Position numbers and translations under genes: made by a program. Of a stretch of 64,000 nucleotides of DNA, positions 28,537-39,187 are shown piece by piece. Numbering within the stretch: position 1 is the first letter of the stretch; every line of letters starts with the position of its first letter. The notes beneath the pieces are model-generated. The model saw nothing but the letters and a program-made list of their open reading frames with translations, was not told where the DNA came from and ran no database searches. Origin of the DNA: Myxococcales bacterium (GTDB lineage: Bacteria > Myxococcota_A > Polyangia > Polyangiales > JADJMO01); the NCBI GenBank assembly GCA_016709545.1, contig JADJMO010000004.1:496001-560000 (forward strand). The letters run 5' to 3'.

Positions 28537-29645
28537 ACCGGTTCCTCCTCTTCTTCCTCGTGTTCACGACGGCCTCGGCCGTCCTCCACGGGTTGCTCGC
28601 GTGGCGCCTCCACGCGCGCGGCATCCCTCGCGCGCGCCTGATCGCCGTCGTCGGCACGTGCCTCCTGCCCCTCGGCCGCGCCTCGCGCTTGCTCGATCTG
28701 CCCGACGGCTTCGCCGTGATCGAGGGAGCGGCGCTGCTCGAGCTCGCCGCGGTGGTGGTCGTCGCGCCGCTGCTCGTGCTGTTGGATTTCGGGACCGATC
28801 GCGCCGTCCCCGCCGCGCAGCCTGGACGCCGCGCCGCGCTCCAGAAGGTCTCGCTCGGCGTCGCCACGGCCACGGGGGTGATCCCTCCCCTCTGGGGCAT
28901 CCGCGCGCGTCGCGACCTCGACGTCGTCGAGCTGCCCGTGCGTCTGCCGCGGCTCCCGAAGGCGCTCGACGGCTACACGATCGTGCAGGTCTCCGACGTC
29001 CATGTCGGCGAGTTCCTCGACGAGAAGGACCTCGCGCGGATCCTCGAGCGCATCCGCGCACACCGCGCCGATCTGGTCGTCATGACCGGCGACCTGGTCC
29101 ACGATCGGGCGCGGCACATCCCGCCGGCGGTGGCCTGGCTCGCGCGGCTCTCGGCCCTCGCGCGCCACGGGGCCGTCGCCATCCCCGGCAACCACGAGCA
29201 CTACGTCGGTCGCGACCTCGTCCTCTCCGCGATCTCGGCGACGGGGGTGCGGGTCTTGATCAACCAGCACACCCGCATCGCGGAGGCCGACGGCGGTGGC
29301 TTCGTCGTCGGCGGCGTGGAAGACGCCTTCCACGGCTCCGACCCTGCACAGGCGTTCCGGGAGGCCCCGCCCGACCGCGCGCGCATCCTCCTCGCGCACC
29401 AGCCCCAGATCGTCCGCGCCACGGCCGGTGTGGGCGTCGATCTGCAGCTCTCCGGGCACACCCACGGCGGCCAGATCCGTCCTCTTGGCCCGGTGGCGGT
29501 GGGTGTGCTGTACCCCTGGGTGTCCGGGCGCTATCAAGTCGGTCCCACCACGCTCTACGTGAACCGGGGCCTCGGAACATCCGGACCCCCTTCGCGCGTT
29601 GCTGTCCCCCCCGAAGTCACCAAGGTCGTGCTGGTCGCTGGTTGA
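28533..29645 (+). CDS. Membrane-anchored metallophosphoesterase
   Basis: A 370-residue protein of the calcineurin-like phosphoesterase family (YaeI/UDP-diacylglucosamine hydrolase-like group of membrane-linked enzymes). Residues 1-130 hold about four hydrophobic helices (FLLFFLVFTTASAVLHGLLA; LLELAAVVVVAPLLVLL). The catalytic domain has the full set of metal motifs: VSDVHVGEF, GDLVHD, GNHEHYVG and SGHTHGGQIRP. The GTG at 28533 overlaps the tsaD stop (GTGA). Substrate unknown; a phospholipid or a phosphoester near the membrane surface is the usual guess. Confidence 0.88.
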   Translation: MNRFLLFFLVFTTASAVLHGLLAWRLHARGIPRARLIAVVGTCLLPLGRASRLLDLPDGFAVIEGAALLELAAVVVVAPLLVLLDFGTDRAVPAAQPGRRAALQKVSLGVATATGVIPPLWGIRARRDLDVVELPVRLPRLPKALDGYTIVQVSDVHVGEFLDEKDLARILERIRAHRADLVVMTGDLVHDRARHIPPAVAWLARLSALARHGAVAIPGNHEHYVGRDLVLSAISATGVRVLINQHTRIAEADGGGFVVGGVEDAFHGSDPAQAFREAPPDRARILLAHQPQIVRATAGVGVDLQLSGHTHGGQIRPLGPVAVGVLYPWVSGRYQVGPTTLYVNRGLGTSGPPSRVAVPPEVTKVVLVAG

Positions 29646-29652
29646 GTCTCCG

Positions 29653-30537
29653 ATGTCCCCCGTCTCCACCCTCTTCCGCCACTCAGGTCCGCTCGGTCGT
29701 GGGCGTCCGCTCGGTCGTGGGCGTCCGCTGCTCGGTCGTGGGCTCGGCGTCGCGCTCGCGGTGGCCGGGCTCCTCGCCTCACCGCGCGGTTTCGTCGGTG
29801 CCCAGGCCGCGCCGAACCACCCGGCCGGCTCAGCGTCCGCGGCGGCGTCGGTCGTCGACAAGCTCGGTGGTCTGTCGCCCGTCGCGCCCAACACGCTCGA
29901 GAACCCGGGCTTCCCACCGGCTTTCTTCTACAAGCCCAAGGCCGGCAAGGGGATGAAGCCCGTCTTCGTCTACCTCCACGGCCGCAGCGGCGTGCCCGAG
30001 GAGGGCTGCCGTCAGTGGGCCAAGGTGGTCACCGAGTTCGGCTGGCTCCTCTGCCCTGCGGGGCAGCTGCCGTTCAACGGCAACCCCGCCGAGCGCACCT
30101 GGAACAACGACTGGTTCACCTCCGAGAAGAACGTGCTGGGCGCCCTCAACGCGCTCCGCGGCAAGTTCGGCAAGCGGGTGCAGCTGCGCGGCAACGTGCT
30201 CATGGGGTTCTCCGAGGGCGCCTACGTCGCGCAGAACATCGCCATCCGCGACACGGTCACCTTCAACCGCTGGCTCATCGTCGCCTCGTGCGACCGCTAC
30301 TTCGGCGGCGACGTCAACGTGCTCACCGAGGCCAAGAAGAAGGCCAAGCGCGTCTACCTGTGGACGGGCGAGACCGACGGCGTGGTCAAGGAGTCCGAGG
30401 CCGCGTTCCAGCACCTCAAGAACCTGGGCTACTCGGTGAAGCTCAACGTCGCCAAGGGCTACGGCCACCAGATCCCGGTGGACACGATGGGCCAGCAGTA
30501 CCGCAAGGCGCTGCGCTGGCTCGTCGCCGCCAAGTGA
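29653..30537 (+). CDS. Secreted alpha/beta hydrolase-like protein
   Basis: A 294-residue protein from the ATG at 29653 (MSPVSTLFRHSGPLGRG). The signal region contains a run of short repeats (GRGRPLGRGRPLLGRG), encoded by near-identical 15-18 base direct repeats, before the hydrophobic core VALAVAGLLASP. The catalytic fold has FVYLHGRSGVPE (oxyanion region), the nucleophile elbow MGFSEGAYVAQ near residue 190, and a possible catalytic His in GYGHQIPVD. A serine hydrolase or esterase exported to the periplasm is inferred. It starts eight bases after the phosphoesterase gene and is convergent with the 5'-nucleotidase-like gene. Confidence 0.82.
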   Translation: MSPVSTLFRHSGPLGRGRPLGRGRPLLGRGLGVALAVAGLLASPRGFVGAQAAPNHPAGSASAAASVVDKLGGLSPVAPNTLENPGFPPAFFYKPKAGKGMKPVFVYLHGRSGVPEEGCRQWAKVVTEFGWLLCPAGQLPFNGNPAERTWNNDWFTSEKNVLGALNALRGKFGKRVQLRGNVLMGFSEGAYVAQNIAIRDTVTFNRWLIVASCDRYFGGDVNVLTEAKKKAKRVYLWTGETDGVVKESEAAFQHLKNLGYSVKLNVAKGYGHQIPVDTMGQQYRKALRWLVAAK

Positions 30538-30567
30538 ACGCGGCGGGCGACTGCTCTGACCAACGAG

Positions 30568-32334
30568 CTACGAGCTCCCGCGACAAGGGCCGGGCAGATC
30601 GCGGTCCAGCAGCAGACAGGCGGCGCCCCGCGCGCGTGCGTGATCGATGAGGAGGTCGCGCACCTCGACCGCCCCCACGTCCACGCGGGCCGCGTCCGGG
30701 AAGCCCGCCGGCACCGTGGAGAACGCCCGCTTCGGCGCGTACAGCGTGCGACGCTGGACGACGAGCTGGTAGGTCTGCCCGTCGACGATCTCGTCGGGGC
30801 AGTGGCGCTGCACCCGTAGATCCCAGGACGTGTACGTGGGGGCCGCGCACAGCGCCCGCAGCGCGGCGCCGTCGATGGTGACCGGCACGAGGGCCGTGAA
30901 CCCGGGGCCGCCCGGCTTCTGCTTCTCGACGTAGGCGAAGTCGGCGAGCGCCTGCGCCGACACGGGGCCCTCCGAGAGATCGGCCTTCGCGATGCCGCCG
31001 TAGGAGGCGCGCTCGAACAGCCACGCGTCGGCCCTCGGGAATCGCCGCCGCAGCGCCGCCTCCACGATGGGCACCCAGACGGCGGGTGCGCTCGCGCGCA
31101 GCGGGAACGCGAGGTCGGCGATCGGCGCGTCGGCCCCCGGCGCGAAGCACGCTTGCATGCGCTCCACCTCGGCCTCGAGGTCGGTGTCCAGGTCGGGCAG
31201 GTCCGCGAGGCGCAGCGACTTGGTCCCGACGAGCCGCACCGCGTGCCGGCCGAGATCGACGTCGAGGGTGACCTCGTCCACGTGGGCCTCGCCGTTGGCG
31301 TCGCCCTGACCGGGCAGGAACGAGCCGCCGTCGACCAGGAACCCGTAGCGTCCCCGCAGCGGCCCCCCGAAGTGGAAGTGGTCGTGCCCGGAGAGGACGA
31401 GGTCGACCGTCGGCGCCTCCTCGAGGATCGGACGATCCCGCGCCATTCCGAGGTGATTCAGGCCGATCACCACGTCGGCGCCCTGCGCGCGCAGCTCCTT
31501 GGCGAGCGCCTCGGCGAGCTTCGGGTAGCGGCCATCGGCGTCGTGGTGGGCCGTGAAGGCCCCGAGGTAGGGCGCGTCGTGGGTCTCGTCGAGCTCGTCG
31601 TACGGCGGCAGGAGGAGCCCGAACAGGCCGACCTTCGCGCACCCGACGTCGAGCGTGATCGTGCGCCGCGCGCCGAAGCCAGCGGGCCCGTCGAGGTTGG
31701 ACGCGAGCACCGGGAACGACGTGGTGCTCGCCTGCGCCATCACGCTCGCGGGCCCGTAGGCGAAGTCGTGGTTGCCGAGCGTGCGCGCGTCGAGCCCGAG
31801 GTGATCGACGAGGTGGAGGGTGGCCGCGCCCTCCGAGCGCGCGTCGAACAGCGCCCCCTTCTCGAGGTCGTCGCCGCCGTCGAGGAACAGCACGCGCCCG
31901 CCGGTCTCGACGCGCCGGCGCGCCGCGTAGGCCCGCAGCACCGAGAGCGGAGAGCGCTTGCCCGGCAAGTAGCGGTGCATGTGCGCGTGCATGTCGGTCA
32001 CGAACACCAGCGTGATCCGCTCGCGACCCTGATCGGGGGTGCAGCTCGCGAACGTCTTCTGCACCGGGGGCACGGCGTCGACGCCCGCGCAGTGCGAGAG
32101 CGGCGTCGTCGGCTTGACCACGGGCTTGGAGACGGACTTCGGCGCCACGGTGGGGGCGAGCGAGGTCATCGGCGCGAGCGAGGCGCTGTCCACCGCGAAC
32201 TCCGCGGTCGTGGAGGGCGCCGCGCTGCCGGTCGCTGCGAGGACGCGACTCGTCGGGCGGTGGGCCGCGCTCGCCCCGCCGAGCCCCGTGGCGAGCACCG
32301 TGGCGAACAGCACGCGGCCGAGACCCCGGCCCAT
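30568..32334 (-). CDS. Exported 5'-nucleotidase / metallophosphatase family protein
   Basis: A 588-residue protein from the ATG at 32334 (MGRGLGRVLFATVLATGLGG), whose signal peptide supports this start over a GTG at 32370. The metallophosphatase domain has FVTDMHAHMHRYLPG, DGGDDLEKG, GNHDFAYGP, GLNHLGMARD and SGHDHFHFGG, the five metal or catalytic blocks of the UshA/CpdB family. The first DxHxH motif is only loosely conserved. The C-terminal domain (from about residue 430) resembles 5_nucleotid_C (VSAQALADFAYVEKQKPGG). It should hydrolyse nucleotide-like phosphates in the periplasm; specificity is unknown. Confidence 0.85.
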   Translation of the reverse strand: MGRGLGRVLFATVLATGLGGASAAHRPTSRVLAATGSAAPSTTAEFAVDSASLAPMTSLAPTVAPKSVSKPVVKPTTPLSHCAGVDAVPPVQKTFASCTPDQGRERITLVFVTDMHAHMHRYLPGKRSPLSVLRAYAARRRVETGGRVLFLDGGDDLEKGALFDARSEGAATLHLVDHLGLDARTLGNHDFAYGPASVMAQASTTSFPVLASNLDGPAGFGARRTITLDVGCAKVGLFGLLLPPYDELDETHDAPYLGAFTAHHDADGRYPKLAEALAKELRAQGADVVIGLNHLGMARDRPILEEAPTVDLVLSGHDHFHFGGPLRGRYGFLVDGGSFLPGQGDANGEAHVDEVTLDVDLGRHAVRLVGTKSLRLADLPDLDTDLEAEVERMQACFAPGADAPIADLAFPLRASAPAVWVPIVEAALRRRFPRADAWLFERASYGGIAKADLSEGPVSAQALADFAYVEKQKPGGPGFTALVPVTIDGAALRALCAAPTYTSWDLRVQRHCPDEIVDGQTYQLVVQRRTLYAPKRAFSTVPAGFPDAARVDVGAVEVRDLLIDHARARGAACLLLDRDLPGPCRGSS

Positions 32335-32446
32335 CGACCGTCCGCTCCCTGCCTCGCCTCGCCTCGTCACTGTCGCTGATAGGACGGTACGGGACGGCGA
32401 GACCTTGGGCCGCCTTTTTCACGAGACATCGAGGTGAACTCTGGAC

Positions 32447-33637
32447 CTACAGCGTCCAGCTCTCGTGGTAGGCGCGATCCTCGAGCGCCACCGCGTCGGT
32501 CGTGGGGACGAGCGGCGCGAAGGTGTCGATCATGACCGCGAGCTCGTCGGTGCGCGTGGATCCGATGCTCTTCTCGTACGATCCCGGGTGCGGTCCGTGC
32601 GGGATCCCGGCCGGATGCAGGGAGAGGCTGCCCGGCCCCACGCCCTTGCGGCTGGTGAAGTTGCCGCGGACGTAGAACAGGATCTCGTCGCAATCGACGC
32701 TCGAGTGCGGGTACGGGCAGGGGATCGCCTGCGGGTGGGTGTCGGTGACGCGCGGCACGAACGAGCAGATCGCGAAGCCCGGCCCGGTGAAGGTCGTGTG
32801 GATCGTCGGGGGCAGGTGGATGAGGCCGGTCTTCGGCTGGTACTTCTCGATCGGGAACGTGAAGGGGTAGGCGTAGCCGTCCCATCCGACCACATCGAGC
32901 GGCGTGTGCGCGAGCCGGTGCAGGGTGAAGCGGTCGCCCTTCTTGACGATCACGTCGCACGGTCCCTCCGCGACGGCGTCGAGGGTCGCGATCGGCGCGG
33001 TCGGGCGGCCGAAATCGCGATGCGTATAGGGGGCGTCGAGCTTGAGCTGGCCGACGGGGTTGCGGAAATTGCCGGGGATCACGCACCCGCCGCGGCACTC
33101 GAACACGATGAGCTCGGCCGTCGCCGTGAGGAGCTTCCAGCGGTGGATCGTCGAGCGCGGCACGTGCACGTAGTCGCCCGCGACGCAGCGCTGACGCCCG
33201 AACACCGACTCGAGCTCGAGCTCTCCCTCGAACACGTAGAACAGCTCGTCGCCGTCGCCATTGGCGAACAGCACGTCGTCGTCGCGATCGGGCCGCAACA
33301 CGTAGAGCGCCACGTCGGAGTTCACCACCACCGAGGTGCGCGCCTCGAGCATCGCGCCGCGGCGCGCGGCCTTCGGCGCGTGGTAGAGCCGCCGCCGGAG
33401 CGGGTGGTTGCCCTCCTCGCTCGGGCGCGCGACCGGGAACCCCCGCGAGCTCGTCGCGACCTCGATCGGCGCGGTGATCGGGCGCTGGTGGTAGAGGTAC
33501 GAGTACGGCCCGTCGAAGCCCCCGCGCGTGAACATCTCCTCCTGCAGCAGCGCGCCCGCGAGCGGGCCGTCCGCAGCGGCGCGGAACACGGTGTGGGGCT
33601 TTTCGGGGAGGACGCCGAGGGCGACGCGATCGAGCAT
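32447..33637 (-). CDS. hmgA: Homogentisate 1,2-dioxygenase
   Basis: A 396-residue iron dioxygenase that opens the homogentisate ring in tyrosine and phenylalanine breakdown. The N-terminal jelly-roll includes QEEMFTRGGFDGPYSYLYHQ and NSDVALYVLRPDRDDDVLFA. The signature segments are CRGGCVIPGNFRNPVGQLKL and RLAHTPLDVVGWDGYAYPF. Metal-site residues are expected in HLPPTIHTTFTGPGFAICSF. It is about 40 residues shorter than the human and Pseudomonas enzymes, as in a shorter bacterial subgroup. No other homogentisate-pathway gene is adjacent. It lies 13 bases downstream of the transglutaminase-like gene. Confidence 0.88.
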   Translation of the reverse strand: MLDRVALGVLPEKPHTVFRAAADGPLAGALLQEEMFTRGGFDGPYSYLYHQRPITAPIEVATSSRGFPVARPSEEGNHPLRRRLYHAPKAARRGAMLEARTSVVVNSDVALYVLRPDRDDDVLFANGDGDELFYVFEGELELESVFGRQRCVAGDYVHVPRSTIHRWKLLTATAELIVFECRGGCVIPGNFRNPVGQLKLDAPYTHRDFGRPTAPIATLDAVAEGPCDVIVKKGDRFTLHRLAHTPLDVVGWDGYAYPFTFPIEKYQPKTGLIHLPPTIHTTFTGPGFAICSFVPRVTDTHPQAIPCPYPHSSVDCDEILFYVRGNFTSRKGVGPGSLSLHPAGIPHGPHPGSYEKSIGSTRTDELAVMIDTFAPLVPTTDAVALEDRAYHESWTL

Positions 33638-33649
33638 GGGTCGAGGAGC

Positions 33650-35804
33650 CTAGCGTGGTTCGCGCGTCCGGCGGATCCGCGCGACCCGCGCCGCGAACTC
33701 GCGCTCCTCGTCCTCGCTCAGCGGCTGGTTGCCGAAGCGCGCCTGGGTGTAGGCGTGCACGAGCATGAAGGCCTCCTCGGCGAGCTCGTCCGCACGGGTG
33801 CTCCGTAGCTGCTCGACGAAGCGGAGTGGCGGCACGTGTCGCGGTCGGGTGACGCCGCGCGCCAGCAAGGCCTCCTCCAGGTCCATCCACAGCCGGGTTG
33901 CGCGGCGCTGCTTGCGCGCCTCGCGCTCCGCGGGGGAGGCGGCCTCTCGACCCTTGCGCCTGCGCCAGAGCAGATATGCGCCGACCGCCGCGGCGCCGAT
34001 CCCCACGACCACCGCGACCCGCCCCTTCGAGACGCCCGAAGCGAAGCTCGGGCCGGTCTCCGGCGCCCGCCGCCGCTCGAAGGCGTGCTGCACCTTCCGG
34101 AAGAACTCCATCTGCGTGGGCAGGTCGTAGCCGACCACGTAGCGATCCCAGCTCTGCGAGATGGCCTCGAGGATCTCGCGCAGCGTGGAGAGCGGACCGT
34201 TCGTCTGCGCGAGCGGCTGCGCGCCGGCGGCCGGGGTCGGATCGTAGGTGGCCCACCCCGTGAACTTCGGGCCCTCGGTGTACACCTCGACCCAGGAGTG
34301 CGCGTCGCCCTGGCGCACCGCGTAGAACCCGCCGAAGCGGTTCCAGGTGCCCCCGACGAACCCGGTGACGTTCCGCGCCGGCACGTCGACGACCCGGAGG
34401 AGGAGCGTCATCGCGGTGGAGAAGAACTCGCAGTGGCCCGCGCGTGACTCGAACAGGAAGTGATCGATCGGGTCGGCCTTGCCCCCCGAAGGCGCGTCGA
34501 GCGAGTACTTGTACTCGTGCTCGAGGTGCGAGGAGATCGCCGCCGCCTTCTCGGTGGGGCTGTGCGCGCCCTTGGTCCACTCGCGCGCGAGGTCGCGCAT
34601 GCGGGCCGTGGTCTCCTTCGGCAGCTGCACGTACCGCTCGTGATCCGCCTTGCTGAGCGGCTTGTCGACGATCTCGTTCGGCTGCGCGAGGAACACCTCG
34701 TAGCGGAGCACGCGTTCGGGCGCGGCCTCGTAGCGCAGCGTGGACTCCGCGCTCCAGACCAGCGGCGGCGGCGTCGCGGAGAGTCGATCGGCGCCGGTGG
34801 TCCAGCGCAGCGCGACGGTCTGCGGGGGCAGGAAGATGACCGTGGGATCGAGCGGCTCGAGCTCGAGCTTGACCGAGCGATCGCGCACCGGGTCGGGGAA
34901 CCGGAGCATCGGCACGTCGGAGCCGAGCCTCGGCAACGGATGCGATCGGTGCTCGTGCGCGACCACTTGCCGCCGCCCTGGTACTCGTCGAACGCCGTGC
35001 CGCGGAGGCGCAGGATCATCTTCTGCGGAGGCGCGCCGGTCGGCGGGTCCGAGAGCCGGAAGCGCACGACGATCGCCGGATCTTCGCGCAGCTTGCCCAC
35101 GTTCGACAGATCCACCGAGTCCGAGAAGCCCGTGATGCGACCGGGGTGCTGCGACTGGAACAGCAGCAGCGAGAAGCCGACCCGCGGGAACAGGACGAAC
35201 AGGAGCGCCGTGAACAGGATGATCGGCAGGCTGAGCAGGCAGGTGAGCGCGAGGAACCCGGGCCCGATCACCCGTCGTGAGCGCAGGATGCGCGGCACGT
35301 CGACGGGCAACCCCGTGCGATCGCGCGCGCCCTGGCGGTAGTTGCCCTCGACCTCGCGGCGCAGGTGCGAGAGCACGAGCGCGCCGGGGGCTAGCACGAG
35401 GAACCCGAACAGGCACACCCCGTAGGCCAGACCTCCCCCGAGCACCGTGCCCGCGACGAGGTGCAGCAGCGCGAGGAGGACGACCTGCTGGTCGTGCGTC
35501 GCCCCGCGGCGGGTCGCCAGGCGGACGATCTGCAGCGCGGCGGCGAACTCCACCGCGAGCTCGAGCAGCGGCGCGCCCGAGACGAACCGCAGGAGCTCCA
35601 CGCCGAGCACGAGCGAGGGCACGATCGCCGCGGCGTAGCGGGCGGTGGTCGACTGCTGGAAGCGCTCGGTCGTGACCAGCGCGAAGACGAGCCCGATCAC
35701 CAGCAACGCGACGGTGACCTTGGGCAGCGCGCCCGAGAGCACGATCGCGAGGACGCCCAGGGTCGCGAGCGCGCTCGTCAGGATGCGGTGGGTGAGCCCG
35801 AACT

Positions 35805-35808
<4 letters not shown>
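33650..35808 (-). CDS. TgpA-like transglutaminase with DUF3488 (one apparent frameshift)
   Basis: About 719 residues when bridged. The first part, from the GTG at 35808 (MKFGLTHRILTSALATLGVL), carries seven or more membrane helices of the DUF3488 type (residues 1-215) and beta-rich periplasmic sequence to GGKWSRTSTDR. The frame then changes near 34942, where one lost C (CGCCAT read as CGCAT) would explain it, and continues as HPLPRLGSDVPMLRFPDPV. The transglutaminase core has AGHCEFFSTAMTLLLR (Cys), DAHSWVEVYTEG (His) and YDPTPAAG (Asp). A final helix (VAVVVGIGAAAVGAYLLW) and a cytoplasmic tail close the protein. It overlaps the DUF58 gene by GTGA; the moxR-DUF58-TgpA arrangement is widely conserved. 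Confidence 0.85.
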
Positions 35809-36905
<1,097 letters not shown>

Positions 36906-36913
36906 CCCCAGCC

Positions 36914-37876
36914 TCAGAGCGGCAGCGGGATGCGCCCGACCAGCTCGCGGACCGCGACCTCGGCCTCGTCGCGCCCGACCGCGAACCCGTCGGCGTAGGC
37001 GGCGATGCGGATGCGGTGCGCGATCGTCGGGACGGCGAGGTCGATGACGTCCTCGACGAGCACGTAGTCGCGCCCGCGGAGGAAGGCGCGCGCGCGTGAC
37101 GCCATGCCGAGGGAGAGGATGCCGCGCGTGGAGAGGCCCAGCGAGATGCTCGGCGTGGCGCGGGTGGCCTGCGCGATCGCGACGATGAAGTCGCGCACGC
37201 TCTGCTCGATCGGGATGCGCGCGACCTGGCGCTGGATCGCGACGAGCTGCGACAGGTCCATGGCGGGCTTGATGTCCTGCACGGTGTCGAGCGTGGCGCG
37301 GTCGAGCAGCCGCGCCTCGGTGACAGCGGCTGGGTAGCCGATGCGGAGGCGCAGCATGAAACGGTCGAGCTGCGACTCGGGAAGAGGGAAAGTGCCTGCG
37401 AAATCCTGGGGATTCTGCGTCGCGATGACGAAAAATGGCTCGGGCAGCGGGAGGGTCTGACCGTCGATCGTGACCTGCCCCTCGTTCATCGCCTCGAGCA
37501 GCGCGGACTGGGTGCGGGGGGACGCGCGGTTGATCTCGTCCGCGAGGAGGACGTTGGCGAAGATCGGGCCTTGCCGCAGCGTGAAGTCCCCGCGACGCTG
37601 ATCGAACACGGACACGCCGAGCACGTCGGCAGGAAGGAGGTCGCTGGTGAACTGGATTCGATGGAGCGCGCCGCCCAGCGCCTTCGCGAGCGCGCGCGCG
37701 AGCGTGGTCTTGCCCACGCCCGGGACGTCTTCGATGAGCAGGTGTCCACCCGCGAGCAACGCCACGAGCGAGTGCTCGACGACGTCGGCCTTGCCTTCGA
37801 TCGCGGTTTCGACGGTCTCCCGAAGCCGCACGATCGTGGGGATCGGCGCGGGCAACGGGCGCAGGGCCTGCATCAC
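36914..37876 (-). CDS. MoxR family AAA+ ATPase
   Basis: A 320-residue ATPase (MMQALRPLPAPIPTIVRLRE). Walker A is EDVPGVGKTTLARALAKAL near residue 55. Walker B is LLADEINRASPRTQSALLE, and the QVTIDGQTLPLPEPFFVIAT sensor region follows. The C-terminal lid includes SLGLSTRGILSLGMASRARA. MoxR proteins act as chaperone-like ATPases for the partner DUF58 and transglutaminase proteins encoded just downstream. It is the first gene in the minus-strand run to hmgA. The 59 bases between it and the divergent ABC ATPase gene should hold both promoters. Confidence 0.93.
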   Translation of the reverse strand: MMQALRPLPAPIPTIVRLRETVETAIEGKADVVEHSLVALLAGGHLLIEDVPGVGKTTLARALAKALGGALHRIQFTSDLLPADVLGVSVFDQRRGDFTLRQGPIFANVLLADEINRASPRTQSALLEAMNEGQVTIDGQTLPLPEPFFVIATQNPQDFAGTFPLPESQLDRFMLRLRIGYPAAVTEARLLDRATLDTVQDIKPAMDLSQLVAIQRQVARIPIEQSVRDFIVAIAQATRATPSISLGLSTRGILSLGMASRARAFLRGRDYVLVEDVIDLAVPTIAHRIRIAAYADGFAVGRDEAEVAVRELVGRIPLPL

Positions 37877-37935
37877 TGGGCGAGTGTAGCAAGGCCAGGC
37901 AAGAGATCACTCGCACGCGAGAAGGATTATCCAGT

Positions 37936-38616
37936 TTGTCTCAATTGAGGATGGAAGTCAGCGGGGTCGTGAAGGTGCTCGGAGGGGCTCGGGTCCTCCG
38001 CGGCGCGCGCGGGTCGTTCGTGGGCGGACGCATCCACGTGCTCGAGGGCGCCAACGGTTCGGGCAAGTCGACCCTGCTCGGGATCCTCGGAGGCCGGGCC
38101 CGGGCCACCACGGGGACCGTGAAGCTGCGCCGTCAGGACAAGGTGCTCGCGCAGGGCGCCGAGACCCGCGCCCACGCGGGCTGGCTCGGGCACGACCTCG
38201 GCCTCTACGGCGACCTGACGGCGATCGAAAACGTCGGCCTGCACGCCCACATCCGCGGCGCGAAGGTCGAGGACGCCTGGAGCCGCTGGTCGACCGCGCT
38301 CAACCTCGAGCCGCTCCGCGACCGGCGCGTGCGGGTCATGTCTCGCGGACAGCGGCAGCGGGTGGCGCTGGCCCGCGCGCTGGTCGGCGCCCCCGAGGTG
38401 CTGCTGCTGGACGAGCCCTCGACGGGCCTGGACGGCGGCGCGGTGGACCGCCTGGTCGAGGTGCTCCAGGGCCTGTCGAGCGCAGGCACGCTCGTGTTCG
38501 TCGTCACCCACGACGTGCCCTTCCGCGACAAGCTGGGAGGCCAGCGCTGGCGGCTCGTGCAGGGCCAGCTCCAGACCGACGAGCCCGACGGCGAGGTCAG
38601 CGCGCCGAGCGGGTGA
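37936..38616 (+). CDS. ABC transporter ATP-binding protein (CcmA-like)
   Basis: A 226-residue ATPase subunit. Walker A is LEGANGSGKSTLLGIL near residue 40. The signature loop is MSRGQRQRVALARAL, a variant of LSGGQ. Walker B is VLLLDEPSTGLDGG, and VFVVTHDVPF has the switch His. The short length and sequence resemble CcmA, the heme-export ATPase of cytochrome c maturation, and a CcmF-CcmH fusion lies at 24.4-27.4 kb. No permease partner (ccmB, ccmC) is adjacent, so this is tentative. The start is TTG at 37936 with AGAAGGA 10 bases upstream; an ATG at 37951 is an alternative. It is convergent with bioD, overlapping by 20 bases. Confidence 0.82.
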   Translation: MSQLRMEVSGVVKVLGGARVLRGARGSFVGGRIHVLEGANGSGKSTLLGILGGRARATTGTVKLRRQDKVLAQGAETRAHAGWLGHDLGLYGDLTAIENVGLHAHIRGAKVEDAWSRWSTALNLEPLRDRRVRVMSRGQRQRVALARALVGAPEVLLLDEPSTGLDGGAVDRLVEVLQGLSSAGTLVFVVTHDVPFRDKLGGQRWRLVQGQLQTDEPDGEVSAPSG

Positions 38617-39187
38617 ACGTCGCGACCGCCTCGGCCGGGTCGAGGACCGGGACGTCGAGGAGTCGCCGGAGCTCTGCGAGGTTGGTCGAGGTGCTGTCGT
38701 CGACGGGTCCGAAGGTGTTGAGGACGACCTGGGTGACGAGGCACCGCTCGGCGCGTGCGGCACGCACGGTCGCGAGGACGTCGTGGAGCACCCCGAGCCG
38801 GTTGCGCGCGACGAGCCAGACGTGGTCGGGCTGGAGGGCGACGACGAGGTCCAGGTTGGTCCGACCGTCGTCGTCCAGGGGGGTGAAGAGACCCCCGGCT
38901 GTCTCGACCAGCCAGGGTCCTGGGGGAGCCTGGTCGGCGACCTGCCGAGGGTCGATGCGTCGACCCTCGAGACGGGCGGCGAGGTGGGGAGAGACCGGGG
39001 TACGCAAGGACACGACGGTGGGGTGGTGGCGGGTGCCGGCGCGACGGAGCGCGTCGGCGTCGTCGGTGCCCCCGGTCTCGATGGGCTTCCAGGAGGTGAG
39101 CCCGGGTTCCGTCGCCGCCGAGAGGAGGGCACACGCCAGCGTGGTCTTTCCCACTCCGGTGCCCGTTCCGACCAGCACGAGCTTCAT
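38597..39187 (-). CDS. bioD: Dethiobiotin synthetase
   Basis: A 196-residue ATP-dependent ligase that closes the ureido ring of dethiobiotin from diaminopelargonic acid and CO2. The P-loop is GTGTGVGKTTLACALL near residue 7. SWKPIETGG and VETAGGLFTPLDDDGRTNL are the substrate-site blocks. Length is slightly short for the family. Its ATG overlaps the bioF stop (ATGA), so the two genes should be translated together. bioB lies 2.3 kb upstream on the same strand, separated by zapA and an unknown gene. bioA is not in the window. Confidence 0.9.
   Translation of the reverse strand: MKLVLVGTGTGVGKTTLACALLSAATEPGLTSWKPIETGGTDDADALRRAGTRHHPTVVSLRTPVSPHLAARLEGRRIDPRQVADQAPPGPWLVETAGGLFTPLDDDGRTNLDLVVALQPDHVWLVARNRLGVLHDVLATVRAARAERCLVTQVVLNTFGPVDDSTSTNLAELRRLLDVPVLDPAEAVATFTRSAR

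Noticed and set aside
30538..30567. Rho-independent terminator between the convergent hydrolase and 5'-nucleotidase-like genes
   Set aside because: A short GC-rich stem is possible but no T-run follows, so it cannot be supported.
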